A stretch of DNA of 61,894 nt. Origin: Desulfovibrionaceae bacterium. GTDB lineage: Bacteria; Desulfobacterota; Desulfovibrionia; Desulfovibrionales; Desulfovibrionaceae. Position numbers and translations under genes: made by a program. The notes under the pieces were generated by a model. The model saw only the letters and a program-made list of their open reading frames with translations. It did no database searches and had not been told where the DNA came from. The DNA is taken from assembly GCA_017454105.1 (NCBI GenBank), contig JAFTDR010000289.1, positions 1 to 61,894 on the forward strand, given 5' to 3'. Shown here piece after piece: positions 61,360 to 61,894 of the stretch; position 1 is the first letter of the stretch; every line of letters begins with the position of its first letter.

Positions 61360-61749
61360 TTACTCGTCTTTCCCAAGGTAGTCGGCAATCGCTCGTCGTG
61401 CCTCTTCGAAGCCATGGCAGACCTTGCAGGCATAGCCTTGTTGTTCCAGCTCCCCGATTATTGCTTTTTGGGCGGAAGAAGGCCTGCCTGAAGCCGTTTT
61501 CAGCTCGATGTACAAACCATGAAACCCGTTGCGTGAAACGGCCAAAAAGAGATCTGGGATACCTGCTCTGACACCTTCGTCTTTGAGCTTCTTTGCTACA
61601 ACGATATGCCGAGCGCCTCCGTTTGGGATAGCGTAAAGCAGAGGCTCTGGTATGCCATAGCCGGAGCATTGCCATTGCCACCATTGAATGAGCGCGCATT
61701 GCTCTTGGTGTTCGGTCATCGGAGCCGGAGCCTCTTTGGGGAGTCTCAT
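61360..61749 (-). CDS. VRR-NUC domain nuclease
   Basis: 129 aa. VRR-NUC signature: LLYAIPNGGARHIVVAKKLK, then GVRAGIPDLFLAVSRNGFHG, then LYIELKTASGRPSSAQKAII, which supplies the PD-(D/E)xK residues (PD, ELK) and a trailing Gln/Lys. Phage VRR-NUC proteins are Holliday-junction or structure-specific nucleases of replication modules. Its ATG overlaps the stop of the gene upstream. Confidence 0.88.
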   Translation of the reverse strand: MRLPKEAPAPMTEHQEQCALIQWWQWQCSGYGIPEPLLYAIPNGGARHIVVAKKLKDEGVRAGIPDLFLAVSRNGFHGLYIELKTASGRPSSAQKAIIGELEQQGYACKVCHGFEEARRAIADYLGKDE

Positions 61750-61894
61750 CTATGACCCTCGAGAAGGGCTCTAGGAAGCCCTACAGCACTCTGTAGAGCT
61801 TTTTGTGGACGTTGAGGCATGGCATTGCGGAGAAGGTCTTGTATGGGCGCACAGCCCCTTCCTCGATCGAGTGCAAGAACAGTCTCGGCACCCA
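61746..61894 (-). CDS. C-terminal end of an upstream gene, cut by the window edge
   Basis: Open frame from the window end (AETVLALDRGRGCAPIQDLL and so on) to a TGA that overlaps the VRR-NUC start (ATGA), which implies coupled translation. Probably part of the replication module; too short to identify. Confidence 0.45.
   Translation of the reverse strand, partial: GAETVLALDRGRGCAPIQDLLRNAMPQRPQKALQSAVGLPRALLEGHR

Noticed and set aside
1..61894. Integrase, attachment sites, tRNA genes
   Set aside because: I looked for tyrosine or serine recombinases, att cores and tRNA-like cloverleafs and found none I could support, so prophage status is left open.

Overview
The window is dominated by one large contractile-tailed (myovirus-type) phage or prophage. 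Nearly all of its genes lie on the minus strand, from about 61.9 kb down to 8.6 kb, and read right to left. I see no integrase, tRNA or rRNA, so I cannot tell from this window whether the phage is integrated. A SAR-type GH24 endolysin, sigma70-like promoters and AAGGAG-type ribosome sites point to a Gram-negative host. I cannot name the host.

Left flank (1-8.5 kb): an accessory region of small cassettes. It holds a 5'-truncated MORN protein, an orphan JetD/DUF2220-like nuclease, a Panacea-domain (DUF4065) antitoxin-like gene with a membrane partner set between 219-bp direct repeats, an ImmA/IrrE-like peptidase with a membrane partner, a DUF2335-like membrane protein, and small unknown genes. 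It also holds a 26-aa hydrophobic peptide with its own promoter, sequestered ribosome site, fold-back arms and antisense promoter and terminator. I read this last locus as an undescribed type I toxin-antitoxin. Next to it lies an XRE repressor split by an in-frame TGA.

Phage, in transcription order (right to left): VRR-NUC nuclease and small early genes; HNH endonuclease; promoter; SAR endolysin, holin and XhlA-like protein; small zinc-ribbon proteins; small terminase-like protein; large terminase carrying a mini-intein in its Walker A loop; baseplate, connector and neck genes; gp27-like hub; gp5-like spike; PAAR tip; major capsid; sheath; tube-like proteins; a ParA-like gene on the opposite strand; gp26-like protein; a 1925-aa tape measure with three cell-wall-degrading domains; gp25-like and J-like baseplate proteins; fibres; a complete diversity-generating retroelement (DGR: target with VR, Avd, TR, reverse transcriptase); then a block of probable internal, injected proteins (two DarA-like, a BECR-type nuclease, a zincin, a RelA/SpoT-like synthetase domain, a ddrB/ParB-like domain); and last the portal and prohead protease.

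Four copies of a 15-bp AT-rich near-palindrome lie 80-110 bp before the first gene of four successive minus-strand units. Three of them directly follow an intrinsic terminator. They are strong candidates for a phage-specific late promoter or operator. The DGR would diversify the tail-fibre tip, the three-domain tape measure would help penetration, and the internal proteins would act on the host at entry.
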